Positions 1-11,227 of a DNA stretch of 64,000 bases are shown here, piece after piece. The stretch is taken from positions 14,793,812-14,857,811 of the forward strand of contig OZ022247.1 of assembly GCA_963978895.1 (NCBI GenBank), given 5' to 3'. The position numbers and the translations under genes were made by a program. The notes beneath the pieces are model-generated. The model was not told the origin of the DNA. It ran no database searches and worked only from the letters and a program-made list of their open reading frames with translations. This DNA is from Erpobdella octoculata (taxonomy: Eukaryota; Annelida; Clitellata; Hirudinida; Erpobdellidae). Numbering within the stretch: the stretch's first letter is position 1; each line of letters opens with the position of its first letter.

Positions 1-1
1 A

Positions 2-952
2 GAAATTTGTTTAGAAAACCCATCTCCTGCTGAGGTGCTTGGTCTTCGGCTTTGTGACTGCTGTTTAAAATCGAATGAGGACAGTTTGAAGATCCTGGTA
101 GAAATAAAAGAGTTACAGCCAACACATAATGAGCTTAGAGAAACTGCTCATGAAATAAGAGAGATGAAGCACGTTTTTAAAAAAAATGAGAACATGGCAT
201 TAGCAATAGAAAAGCAGGCTATTGAAATTAAAGAATTAATTTTGAAAATTGATAATCTCACGAGCAGCACGACGAAAAGTTTGGATGAAAACAAAAAGAC
301 TACAAAGGAGTGGTCTAGTTTGTTTAAAGAGAAGGTTGAAGGTTTGGTTTCAGGTGGATCGGCACAGAAATCTGTGATGGAGTCCTGGGCAGGAGTTGTG
401 GGGGAAGTGGTTAAGAAAAACGTGCAGGAGGTAAACAAAGAGGTGCATCTTGTTTGTAAAGCTATCGAGAAAACTAATAATAAAATTAAAATTAGCAACG
501 ATTTAGAAGATAGGGCAAATAACATTTTATTATACAGGGTAGCTGAATTAAAAGATCAAGATGTTACGAAATGCGTGTCTTATGATAAGACGCAAGTTCT
601 TAAGCTATGTTCTCAATTGTCAGGGGGGCATATTGGCGAATTTGCTATAAAAGCTATATTTAGACTAGGGGCTAAGAGTGATAAAATACGACCAATATTG
701 GTAAAATTCAATGATAAAATTGCTAGAAATATTATAATGGAAAATTTAGTTAAGATTAGACAGTTAGATGAAAATCTGAAAAACGTTGGTATTAGTCACG
801 ATCTAAATGTCGAACAAAGATCCGAAAGAAATAGATTGGTGGAAGAAGCTAAAAAACTGCAAAGTGAAAATACGGGGGAATTCATGTTTCGGGTAAGGGG
901 TCCACCAGAAAATATGAAGGTAATAAAAATAAAAAAGAATGCAATCAGTTAA
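2..952 (+). CDS. LINE A ORF1 protein (partial)
   Basis: The frame is open from the left window edge to a TAA at 950-952, so the true start is outside. The visible N-terminal part is cysteine-rich (CLEN..., CDCCLK), which could be the end of a PHD-like or other zinc-binding region, as found in CR1 ORF1 proteins. A long coiled-coil-rich middle (roughly 70-480) follows. The C-terminal third (from about 520) has the ILLYRV...IFRLG...RPILVKF pattern seen in nucleic-acid-binding ORF1 proteins of this group and is alignable by eye to LINE B ORF1. Family knowledge: ORF1p coats element RNA and acts as a chaperone. ORF2 starts 5 bases after the stop. Confidence 0.7.
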   Translation, partial: EICLENPSPAEVLGLRLCDCCLKSNEDSLKILVEIKELQPTHNELRETAHEIREMKHVFKKNENMALAIEKQAIEIKELILKIDNLTSSTTKSLDENKKTTKEWSSLFKEKVEGLVSGGSAQKSVMESWAGVVGEVVKKNVQEVNKEVHLVCKAIEKTNNKIKISNDLEDRANNILLYRVAELKDQDVTKCVSYDKTQVLKLCSQLSGGHIGEFAIKAIFRLGAKSDKIRPILVKFNDKIARNIIMENLVKIRQLDENLKNVGISHDLNVEQRSERNRLVEEAKKLQSENTGEFMFRVRGPPENMKVIKIKKNAIS

Positions 953-957
953 ACGTT

Positions 958-3842
958 TTGAACATTATGTATTCAAATGTAGATTGCATTACTAATAAAA
1001 TGAGTGAGATAAGATTATTAGTAGATACAGATGACGTAACAAAAGATATCTTAATTTTTACTGAGGTAAATGCAAAATATTATGTAAATGAATTTATTGA
1101 ATCCGAATTCTGGATAAACAATTTTAATTTGCATTCATATAATTTTATGAAAAAAGGATTTAGAGGTATATTTTGTTATGTTAGATATGATATTAAGTGC
1201 CAAATTATAAATTTAGGAATAGATTTCAATGAATATATGTGTATTAAAATAGATGAAAATCCTGATATTTTTATTCTTATCATCTATAGGAGTCCGAATT
1301 CAGGTAGAGAAAATAATAATAATTTTATTTTTACTGTTAGAAGCTTTCCAATCTAAAATAGGAGTAAAATTAATAATTGGAGATTTTAACTTTCCAAACG
1401 TTGACTGGAAAAATAATACTTACAAATCAAATTTTAAGTCATCTGAAGATAAACTGATCAACTTTTTAAATGATAATTTTTTAACTCAACTAATTAAGGA
1501 ATCTACAAGGTGTCGCGGATCTCAAAAGCAGTCCATTCTAGACTTGCTTCTAGTTGAGGACGTCGATTTAATCAAAAATTTAGTATATAATTCCCCACTA
1601 GGTAAAAGTGATCATTGTGTGTTAAATTTCTCCTTTATTAGAAATTTTTATAAATAAAAAACCATTAACAATATATCCAAATTTGATTTTAACAGTGGAA
1701 AATATAATTTGATGAACGATTATTTGATTGAGAATCTGTACTGTGATGAGTCGGAAATAAATAACAATGTTGCAAGTAAAGACTCGGTTAACAATATGTG
1801 GCATTACTTTTGTCAAGTAATGAATGAAGCTATTAGGAATTATATTCCTGTCATTGATGCTGATAGAATTTTAAGATTTAAGTGCCATAAAAGAAAATTA
1901 CCTAAAAATGTGGTTGAGCAATGCAGGACAAAAAATAAACTATGGAAAAAGTTTATCCGAACTAGAGATAATAATATTTTTGCAGAATTTAAAAATATCA
2001 GAAACAAATTAAGGAAATCAATTAATAAAATTAAAGAAGCTGAGACACTGAAATTGGCCAAAAAAATTAAGACCAATCCTAAGGTTTTTTGGCAACATAT
2101 AAATAAAAACAGAAACTGTCAAACTAAGTTAGAATATATGATAAAAACTGATATAAACGGGTCTGCAACAACTATAACTTGTGACGTTGATATGGCAAAT
2201 TGTTTAGCTGAATTTTTTAAAAGCGTTTATATAAGCAATGATAGTCTAGAAATAAGTCCCACAATTAACAATAATATTATTGTCCACATAATGGAGGAAG
2301 TAATAATAAACAAATACGCGGTCGAAAATAAAATTAATAAATTAAATAAATACAAATCGGCAGGACCAGATAATATTTTTTCAAGGGTTCTGATAGAATG
2401 TAAAAATTCTATTTCTAGCTATTTGAGCAATTTATACAACAAATCACTGCAAGCTCAAATGGTCCCTGATGATTGGAAGTATACCATCATTACCCCAGTT
2501 TATAAGAAAGGTGATAAGAATACTGCAAGTAATTATAGGCCAGTCTCTTTAAGTTGTATCTGCTGTAAACTGTTAGAATCATTGATTAAGGATGAATTAA
2601 TAATACATTTTGATAGAAATAAGCTTCTAGATTATAGGCAATACGGCTTTACGAGAGGAAAGTCAACTACAATTCAGTTGTTAAAATTGATGGATATGTG
2701 GAGCAGTGCATTAGATAAAGGGGAAACAATAGACGTGGTATATACGGATTTTGAAAAAGCGTTTGATCGTGTATCTCATGCAAAGTTAATTGATAAACTA
2801 GAAAATTATGGCGTCAATGGAGGCAATTGGATTAAAGATTATTTAACAAACAGAACAAGTAGTGTTAGGGTTAATAATAGCACATCTAATAGATTTAAAG
2901 TTACAAGTGGGGTACCTCAAGGTAGTGTTTTAGGGCCACTACTTTACATAATTTATGTCAATGATATGTTTGAAATAGTTAAGAATAACTCGGCGGAGCT
3001 GTTTATGTACGCAGACGACGCCAAAATATTTAAAACTATAAAAAGCAGTGATGATCGATTGATATTGCAGAGCTGTTTAAATTCATTAGGAGATTGGAGT
3101 AAAAAATGGGAAATTAAGCTAAATGCTGGTAAATGTGTTGCGGTGAGATATGGACGCCAATTAGATGATCGTCGGCTATATAATATAGAAGGAGTGGAAC
3201 TTAATTTTCTTGACAAAATAAAAGATTTAGGTGTTACATTCCAGAGTTCACTAACATTTGTAGATCACATTTATGAAACAATTAAAAAATGTTTTTCACT
3301 GTTAGGTATAATTTCACGAAATTTTAAAGATTTGACAAAAGATTCTTTTATATTGATTTATAAAGCTTTGGTTAGATCCAGATTGGAGTATGCAGTCAGT
3401 GTGTGGTCACCATGGAAGAAAAAAGACATAGAAGCCATTGAAAGAGTCCAGAAGAGAGCAACAAAAATGGTCAAGGCATGCAAGGGATTGAAATATGAAG
3501 ACAGGTTGAGAATTTTGAAGCTTCCTTGTTTAAAGTACAGAAGACTGAGAGGGGACCTGATCATGCTCTACAATTTTATTCAAGACAAAGAAGGACGTTT
3601 GTGTTTTCCTAATATAAAGATATCAGAAGAAAGAAGAACAAAGAGGTCACAAGTTCAAACTGGAAACACAAAGATTCAACGGCAACTGCAGAAAATATTT
3701 CTTCCTGACCAGATCGACTGCAATTTGGAACAACCTCCCTTCGAAAATCATAGAAGCCGATCAAGTTAATGAATTTAAAAGATTAATCGACTGTCATTTC
3801 GAAATAAGCAACATTATGTACAACTATAAAAAGGATTTTTAA
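958..3842 (+). pseudogene. LINE A ORF2: AP-type endonuclease and reverse transcriptase, broken
   Basis: Endonuclease part from 958: YSNVDCITNKMSEIR at the start, IIYRSPNSG in the middle, then GDFNFPNVDW and the terminal SDHCVL. A frameshift near 1320-1350, in an AT-rich run, moves the frame. An in-frame TAA lies at 1655-1657. RT part from about 1709: NYRPVSL, FEKAFDRVSH, SGVPQGSVLGPLLY and the catalytic YADD at about 3008-3019. The LEYAVSVWSPW motif typical of the CR1 group follows. A further shift near 3715-3735 puts the last segment (WNNLP, VNEFK) in another frame, ending at about 3842. The domain set is clear. Whether any lesion is assembly error cannot be judged here. Confidence 0.88.
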
Positions 3843-3965
3843 TAATATATACATACATTTATTTATAGAACATATATATGAACAATATTTTATATAATTC
3901 TAGATATGGGCATAGAGACATATAGTTTGCGCCCATCATTTCCTTTATGTTATGTTATGTTAGAA

Positions 3966-4513
3966 TAAAAATAGTATTAGGAAACAATGATTTTCAGCTG
4001 TAAATAACTCATGGTCTCCATAGATACTACAATCATGTTAATTTGAAATAAAAATTATTATTAATCAAAAAATTTTGTATAGTTTTTTCTAAATAAAAGT
4101 GTAAAGGTTAATTTGACCTAAATAAAAAAATTTCTAACAAAAATATTCGCAAGCTTTAAGAGCATAATGTATGCAAATATGGATAGATATCTATGGTTGT
4201 ATATGACCTAGTCATTTAAAACTATCCAATCAGATGATAGAATTTGTCTCCCTGTTTTCTACTGTCGGACATTGGCGAAAATGCTACCGGGCTCAATAGA
4301 ATGGTTTTGTAGTTTATTGGATGATAATAACTAGTAACTGAAGCTTTGACAAATTCTATTAATACCTTCTAATATAATAATAGCCTTTATAATAATTGTT
4401 CTAATTGATCTAAAGTTTATTAATCGGAAACTGATCGTAAAATCAGCGATATTACATTAGGGGGTAATGACACCCTTCCTAATCCTTCTCGTCCAGAACA
4501 GTTTCGTTGCCTC
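3966..4513. other. Intergenic, no gene seen
   Basis: AT-rich. Contains a palindromic ATAGATATCTAT at 4183-4194 and a loose inverted pair (gatagaatttgtc near 4237, gacaaattctatt near 4348). The sequence just left of 4514 could be the rest of an older element split by the foldback insertion, but no coding is readable. Confidence 0.4.
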
Positions 4514-4690
4514 GGTTTACCATCAAAAGGGAGAAAACATAAGGGCGAAAACAAAAGAGCAAAAACAAAAGAGCGAAACTATAAAGGGCGAATGGTAAAA
4601 AAAGCGCACGATAATAAGATCGAAAATGAAAAGGGCGAAACTAAAAATAGCGCACAATAAAAAGGCGAACGTTAAAAAGGCGAAAATAAA
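4514..4690 (+). repeat. Left subrepeat-built inverted arm of foldback A copy 1
   Basis: Built from diverged units of 10-14 bases around GGGCGAAA and GCGCACAATAA. Inverted counterpart at 6781-6940. Confidence 0.75.
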
Positions 4691-4987
4691 TTTTTATTAA
4701 CTATATGAAATGTTATCTATAAATAAAAATTACTCTCTGTCTGTCTGCTTGTTTTTTTTGTTTTCTATACAATTTCAAACCGTTTCACTAATTTTAACAA
4801 AATTTAGCGTAGAGAAGAATTTCAAAGAAAACAAGTAAATTAAAAACGAATTTTTAAAACCAATGCTCTTATATGTAATTAAAACACAAATTTTGCAATC
4901 AATTTTTTCTTATATTACTCTTTTATTTTATGCTAAAGTCGAAATATCTTAATTACATCGAAATATCGAAATTAATTAAAATTATCT

Positions 4988-5589
4988 AAATTAATTGACT
5001 TATTGTAAAACTAATAATTGAATATTGCATTGTCTTCTATTTTGAGCATGTATGCAAAATTTGAAAAAATCTATCATCAGGAAGTGACTCAAAAATTGAT
5101 TGCAAAATTTGAAACAGACAGAGAAACAAACAGACAGACAGAGAAACAGAGACGACGAGTTAATAAAAGCATTGGTAATAATAATAAAAATATCAAAAAG
5201 CATCGAATTTAAATATCTCAACTATTTTCATGAAAATTTCGTACACGCTTGAGAATCGCGGTCAGTGAGTGTGGTTCGTGTTAACTTGGTAAAATAGTCT
5301 GCCAGTCGGTTAGCGTTTTGTGGTCAAGAAAACCCTCAAGAAAACCCTCAAGAAACCCCTCGATAAAATCCTCAAGAAAATTAACTAAATTAATTGACTT
5401 ATTGTAAAACTAATAATTGAATATTGCATTGTCTTCTATCTTGAGCATGTATGCAAAATTTGAAAAAAATCTATCATCAGGAAGTGACTCAAAAATTGAT
5501 TGCAAGATTTGAAACAGACAGAGAAACAGACAGACAGAAAAACAGACAGAGAAACAGAGCCGACGAGTTAATAAAAGCATTGGTAAAAA
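4988..5589 (+). repeat. Direct duplication, about 200 bp, offset 399
   Basis: The block starting ttaattgacttattg at 4991 recurs at 5390 almost unchanged, including the acagacagagaaac-rich tail. About 195 bp separates the two blocks, containing a short tandem aagaaaaccctc (about 5325-5375). No protein is recognised; the small open frames here are shared by both copies only because the DNA is duplicated. Confidence 0.8.
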
Positions 5590-6780
5590 TATGGTGATTT
5601 TTAATTTAATTTTTTTATCTTTATTTTTTTATGCCGAAAAAATCTCCCAGGCCAAAAGTTCCTATGTACGAACATCAAAGGTTATTGGGTAACAAAATTC
5701 AAATTTAGTTTACGTAACAAAGTTTGAAGTATGTTTCAAGCAACTTTTAACAAATATAGTTTACGTTTTATGGGCAAAGAGAAATCAGGGGACAAAGAAA
5801 AAAAAGAAGCGGGAGCGGAAGAGCAAGCGAGAGAATGAGCGGAAACGGTAGAACGAGTGGAGGCGGGCGTGTGAGGAAGAACAGGAGAGCAAGCGGGAAA
5901 AAACAGAGGAAGAGAAAAGCGAGAGAACAAAATGATAGAAAAACCTCTAAAAACTCCGAGCAACATTGCTAGTAATTTAAAATTTAACCATTTGAGATAC
6001 TCATCATTGCCGGGTACACTCTCTTTCTCTTTATCACACACACACACACACACTCTTTCTCTTTTTCTCATTCACGCACGCACACAAACAAAGTTTTTCT
6101 TTCTTTATCTTTCTCTTGTTTCCCTGATCAAACGTATGTTTTAATTGCGTATATTTTTTCAACTTTTTAGCGTAATTAAAAATGTTCGCAATCAAATTGT
6201 TCCCAGTTAAATGCCCAAAGATAATTTAACTAAAGTTTAATTTGACAATATAGTTTATAATATTATTTTTCTTTGTTTATAGCTATACACTGCTGTGTAT
6301 AATTTGCTCATCACTTTTTGCACAGAAGCTGTAAATTTAAATAATTTTTTACGTGAGCAAATTTTTCTATAACCAGCTTGGTACCATAAATACATATCTA
6401 GAAATTCAAGTTTGAACTGTAATTAGTAATTAGGTAGAAAGTTTTCCGACCGTGACCATGGCATCTGGCATTAATGTTTTATTAATATGTTCGCAACATT
6501 CGCATGAGCAAATCTTCATAGGGAGCTATGAAAGAGAATGAGAGAGAGGGGATAAAAAAAAGAAAAGAAAAAGAAAGAGAGAGGTGGTAAGAAGATGATT
6601 AACTGTACTATTATCTACTAAACATTTAGAACATTCTCGCCACAATATCATTATCATCTAGGTAAAGGAAGAGAAAAAAACACAAATGGAAGCAAAGAAA
6701 GAAAAAAAAAGAGAGAAAGAAAAAAGCGAGATAGCAGAAGAAAGAAAGTTTGTTTTTGTTCTAGTGTGTGTTAAATTTTA

Positions 6781-6940
6781 AATCTTAACATTTGATGTTT
6801 TGCCTTTTTGATGTTCGCCTTTTTTATTATGAGCTCTTATTATTGTACGCTCTTTTTAGCATTCGCCCTTTTTAGTTTCGCCTTTTTATTTTCGCCATTT
6901 TGTTTTCGCCCTTAAGTTTTCGCTCTTTTGATAGGATACC
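6781..6940 (-). repeat. Right subrepeat-built inverted arm of foldback A copy 1
   Basis: Reverse-oriented TTTCGCCC / TTCGCCTTTT units pairing with 4514-4690, ending CTTTTGATAGGATACC. Confidence 0.75.
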
Positions 6941-7430
6941 GTTATCAATGTGCCGTAATCATCGGGAAGACCACACAGCCACCTGTTGATCGGTTACTTC
7001 TTCGCCGACATCACGAAGTTGCACAAAGAGTTGTAAAACTGTACTGATATATTCCTGCATGTTTTGGTTTCTTTCAAGCTTAACCTTGTACAACTTCTTT
7101 CTAATATACATTTAACTGCTGAAATTTGTTCTTTCATGAACTTCTGCAATTCACTTCACATTTCCTTTGCACTGGTGCAATTGCAAGCGTGAATTAACTG
7201 GCCATCCTCAACAGTCAATGATATTGTGCATTGGGCTTTCTCATCTTTTTGTTCACAACCATCTGGAATTGGATCCGGTGTGTCGTCTCGCACTACTGAC
7301 CAAGTGTCATCTCGAATTAATAACATTTTAATTTTGAATTTCCAAACTTGGTAGTTCGTGTTGTTTAACTTTGCAACAGTGTACTTGGTATCACTTGATT
7401 CTGCCATTGCTACAATATAATCCACGACTA
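6941..7430 (-). pseudogene. Copia-type gag N-terminal fragment
   Basis: On the minus strand, starting near 7407, the product begins MAESSDTKYTVAKLNN and continues NYQVWKFKIKMLLIRDD. This is the typical start of Ty1/copia gag (W-x-F/W-K-x2-M-x2-L-L). After a frame interruption near 7160 the gag region can be followed (KLYKVKLERN, LRDVGEEV) down to 6941, exactly where foldback A copy 1 ends. The gag fragment was therefore probably interrupted by that element or truncated at the same point. No LTR was identified for it. It is related to, but distinct from, the Copia element at 39732-42418. Confidence 0.7.
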
Positions 7431-9880
7431 AGTTTTACTATCGAAACTTCTATCGATTTAATTTATCAAACTTATTAAGTCGCAACACCGAGTTATTGAT
7501 TTGTTATCACTATACTGTTACTGGGTTATAATGGTACTGGGCCCACTCACTCACTCACTGATTCTGTCGCGCTTACGTAATTAGTCGTATAGACCATGGA
7601 CTCCTAAATAAAAGCTATCTGGACATAAACCTGAATGGGTGAGAGCCTAATGAGTCGACTACATGAGGCGATTGTGTACAAGCATGCGAATGTATCATGC
7701 ATCGACTTATACTAGCTTATAAGCTGTGAGCCGCTTCAGCTCGTTGTTTATTATTTAAATGTCTGGAGCGCGTCGGGTCGTCGGATGATTTTATTTTGAC
7801 AAAGATTATATTCTGATTCCAGAGTTCAAATTTTTTGGATTTATTCAGCAATTCAGTTTATTTACTACTACAAACTTTGTCATTGTTAACATTATATTCA
7901 GCATTTGGATCATAGATATATATCTATGATTTGGATATAAAACTAGCCACGGTAAAAACTAGCAAGTCAACGCTCGTATTACTTTTCATAATTTCACTCT
8001 TTTCTGCGTGATGAAGTTCCTTATGAGAAATGGAACCGTGCCAATCCAAAAATAATAGAGTGTTAGCTCATTTCAGAAGTTGTTTTCTTCATTTCATTAT
8101 ACAATATATCATCTAAGATATGAATTCAAGAAGACACTCCAACATGAATTCTTATAGGCTAAGAAAGTATATTTTAACTCAGCTAAAAAAGAGTGATTTA
8201 ACCATCTCAGCTGAAAACACAACATTCACCTGGCAATGTTCTGTCAATCAACTCATAGGGACAAAATGAAGATTAATATCCTTGATCATGTGAACAAAAA
8301 CCATCTTCCTCATTTTTTACCAGGGGTTTGACTTAACAAATATTTACAACAGTTTTCAGTCAAAAATTGTTATGTCCAGAATTTTAAAGAAGCTTGCTTC
8401 ATGGTTCCAGAGCAGATTTTAGTCCAGTTCAACCATGAAGCACATGGCAACAGAAATTCTAGCATAGGGCCAAGAACTTATTGAATTTTCTCAGAATTAG
8501 AAAGCAAGCTGCAAAAAAAGTTCTGATTCGATTTTTCTTGCTATTCAACACATGTTTAGTTATCGTTTACCTATCAGTTCTCTTCATGACCGCCAGAGAA
8601 TTAGATCATCATCGACAACAACTGTTTGTGCTGGTTTTGTGACGCTCAGTACTTGACGACAAACATTTTAGCATCATCTGGCCCAGAGCTTATAATGACT
8701 TTTCGATTTCTGTTCCATCGGGCCAAAAATTGTAAAGCAATATGCAAAAAAAGTTCAGACTCAATTTTTCTAGCTATTCGACACACTTGTTCATTTATCA
8801 TTTACCTATCAATTTTTTTCATGACTGCCAGAGACTCAGATCAGCATTGACAACAACTGTTTGTGCTGGTTTTGTGACGCTCAGCACTTGACGACAGAAA
8901 TTTTAGCATCATCGGCCAAGAACTTAAAAAGACCTTTGTTTTTTGTTCCATCGAGATCGTCTTAAATGGAGTTTATAAGACTAATTAATTATTGGCTTGG
9001 TCAGCTTCAGTCTGATAATTTAAGGTCTCGTTTTGTATAGTTTTATCAAATTTCAGAAGCAACTATTACACTTCAATGCACCAGGTGTTGGAGTACGATA
9101 GAAAGATTCGAGCTGTGTCTGTCTTTAAGTTCTCTAAATTTTTTTGCCAAACATTAACATCAATTGGATCCAAAGATATTTTTAACCTGGGGGATCATAT
9201 AAGAGATACACAGGATGGCATTGACAATCATTCTTATCTACTGCTTAAATTGATCGTTTAATTAGAAGTTGTTTGTTGTTTGCCTGCCACCGATTTATTG
9301 GTGAGTCTCTTCAAAAGAAATACCTGGAAAAAGAAAGAAATCACATCTCTGATCAAACAATCTGACCACAGACAGGTTGAATCATTTGGCAGGACCACCA
9401 AACTTAAGCGAGATCATCATCAACATTTTGAATTCTTGAAACGTTGACGCTACAAATTCTCAGCTTGGTCATACTAAAGAATTGGTTCGAATTTATCAAA
9501 AATTTCAACGACAATTTTATGTATAACATTTTATGCAGTAAATTGTCAAAGTTTTACATTTAAAAAAAGCTAATTAAAGCAGAAACTTCAAAATTATACA
9601 ATCTGAAAAGTCTCAAGAACTATTTCATCTCAACGTTGATATTCTCTACTTAATATCTCTAATAAAATCAGCAATTAAACTCGAAAAACTCATGAAAATT
9701 AAAATAAAGAAAAAATGAAAAGAAGAAATTCAATGCTAATGATTTTTAACAAATAAATACAAATTAAACAATCGAAAATCGAAATTCTTCTACTGTATCT
9801 TCAACGATAATTCTGCTCCAAAGCAGACGTCATAAACGCATTCAGCGAATCAGAAAGCTCAGAAGAAACCAACTCAACCA
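7431..9880. other. No gene identified
   Basis: No significant open frame. A perfect 18-bp palindrome CATAGATATATATCTATG lies at 7911-7928. The interval 8000-9500 looks like degenerate transposon sequence, but I could not read a domain from it. It contains the tandem duplication described separately. Confidence 0.4.
8502..8955. repeat. Imperfect tandem duplication, period 234
   Basis: Two copies. caacaactgtttgtgctgg occurs at 8616 and 8850, and gcaaaaaaagttc occurs near 8510 and 8744. The copies differ by scattered substitutions and small indels. No coding is recognised. Confidence 0.75.
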
Positions 9881-10263
9881 ATCAGCAAAGCCCGTACAAT
9901 TCAAGCGTGTAGTAACACCATCTTTTGATTTCAATCGCCATTATTTTTTTCAAAATTCAGTCGTGATTTTAAAAAATTTTAATTATTTAATTTATCTCTT
10001 GAATTATAATTTCATTCTACTGGTCATTTTACTTTAATTTATGTTATAGTTTTTATTATATTTTAAGTGTGCATACATTACATTATAATTGTCCATAATT
10101 CTACAGTAATGATTCTCAAAATCTATTTTCCAATTTTCCAATTTTCCAATTCACCATTGTTTAAAAACCGTAATTATTTATTCTGTACTAAATTTAAAAA
10201 TTATTTACTTCAGTGTTTCATTTATTTCACTTTGATTTATTTTCGGTGATTTATTTTTCAAAA

Positions 10264-11138
10264 ATGTCCAAAAATCTGAAAAAATGTAAGATATGTGAGA
10301 TGTACGGAGGAGTTGACAGTTTTACCGGACATATATGCAAAGGTTGTGAAAGAACTGCTGTGTTGGAAAAGAATATTGAAAAGCAACAGGAAAGGATTGA
10401 TATGTTGGAAGAAAAATTGGAGGAACTGCTTAGAAATAAGGAAATAGTGGAAAAAGAAGAGGTCAAGCATTATGAGGAACATAAATCACAGATTGAAGAA
10501 ATGGAGGAGAGGTTGAACAAAATTAAGATGACAGAAGAAAAGATGATACAGATTACTTTAGGGGAAAAAACTGAAGAGTGGAGCACTGTTATTAAAAAAA
10601 ATGTTGACAAAGATCTGAAGGCAATAAATGAAAAAGTGAAAAAAGTAGAGGAATCACTTGAACGCAGTATAGAAGAGAAAAAACTTAGAGAAAGAAAAAA
10701 AATAACATTATCTTGCATCGATTGACTGAAAAAAAAGACATGGAGCACGGTGAGAGAATAGGTGAAGACAAAAGAATGGTGTTAAGCCTCTTGAATGATG
10801 TTTTGGAGGTGCCCTGCGATGAAAAGTTGGACATTAAAAACATCTACAGATTAGGAAAATATAAAGAAGGAAAAAAGGAAAGACCGTTACTTATAGAGTT
10901 CCGTAATGTTGCAATCAAAAACAGAGCTCTAGAGTCATTGTCCAGACTTCAAAAAGCAGAAGAAAAATTCAAGAGAATCTCAGTCACTCATGACTTGACA
11001 AGAACTGAAAGAGAACAGTGCAGAAAACTGGTTGAACAATGCAGAGAGAAGCAGAATGGAGAAACAACGGGAAACTGGCTATACAGGGTAAAGGGCTTGC
11101 CGGGGGACATGAGGATAGTAAAGCTGAAAAGAAACTGA
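10264..11138 (+). pseudogene. LINE B ORF1 protein, one frameshift
   Basis: ATG at 10264. The N-terminus has CKICEMYGG...CKGCE, a two-CxxC zinc-binding motif, followed by a long charged coiled coil to about 10690. The frame shifts near 10700-10715, close to an A-rich run. The remainder (10713-11138) holds the conserved C-terminal part (IYRLGKY, RPLLIEF, ISVTHDLT, YRVKGLPG), equivalent to the LINE A ORF1 C-terminus. The ORF2 frame is open across its last 100 bases. Role by family: RNA binding and chaperone. The frameshift could be genuine decay or a sequencing error in the A-run. Confidence 0.75.
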
Positions 11139-11227
11139 ATATAGTGGAGCATGGTGAAAAGAAGAAGGTGGCACTCAAGAAAATGGAAAGAAGAAACAAT
11201 GAAAAGAAAGATAGAAGAGATTTGACT

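Larger units (their letters stand above)
1..3965 (+). mobile_element. CR1-like LINE A, 5' end outside the window
   Basis: Non-LTR retrotransposon with an ORF1 protein followed by an endonuclease/reverse transcriptase ORF2. The 3' end at about 3946-3963 is a short tandem repeat of the pentamer TTATG (ATGTTATGTTATGTT) rather than poly(A). CR1-group LINEs are known to end in short tandem repeats. LINE B at 10264-14130 ends in the same repeat, so the two are relatives, although their proteins differ a good deal. The 5' end lies left of the window. ORF2 carries frameshifts and a stop, so this copy is dead. Confidence 0.9.
4514..6940 (+). mobile_element. Foldback family A (Mutator-like), copy 1, non-autonomous
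   Basis: A 2427-bp element bounded by GGTTTACCATCAAAAG at the left and CTTTTGATAGGATACC at the right. Both arms are about 160-175 bp of degenerate short direct units (GCGAAA, GGGCGAAAC, AGCGCACGATAATAAG), inverted relative to each other. No transposase is present. It is the same family as 24868-26553 in opposite orientation: ends and interior match by eye. It is about 740 bp longer than copy 2, mostly the duplicated block at 4988-5589. I see no 9-bp target duplication here, unlike copy 2. Long repeats built of subrepeats plus 9-bp duplications resemble FB/NOF and other Mutator-like foldback elements. That assignment is inference. Confidence 0.75.

Noticed and set aside
5736..6144. Frames in the purine/pyrimidine-rich centre of foldback A (also 24980-25614 and 25873-26218)
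   Set aside because: Low-complexity Ser/Leu/Phe or Arg/Glu strings from GA/CT-rich DNA, not conserved between the two copies.
9076..9261. 61-codon frame in the unassigned tract
   Set aside because: Short, no motif, no neighbouring coding signal.
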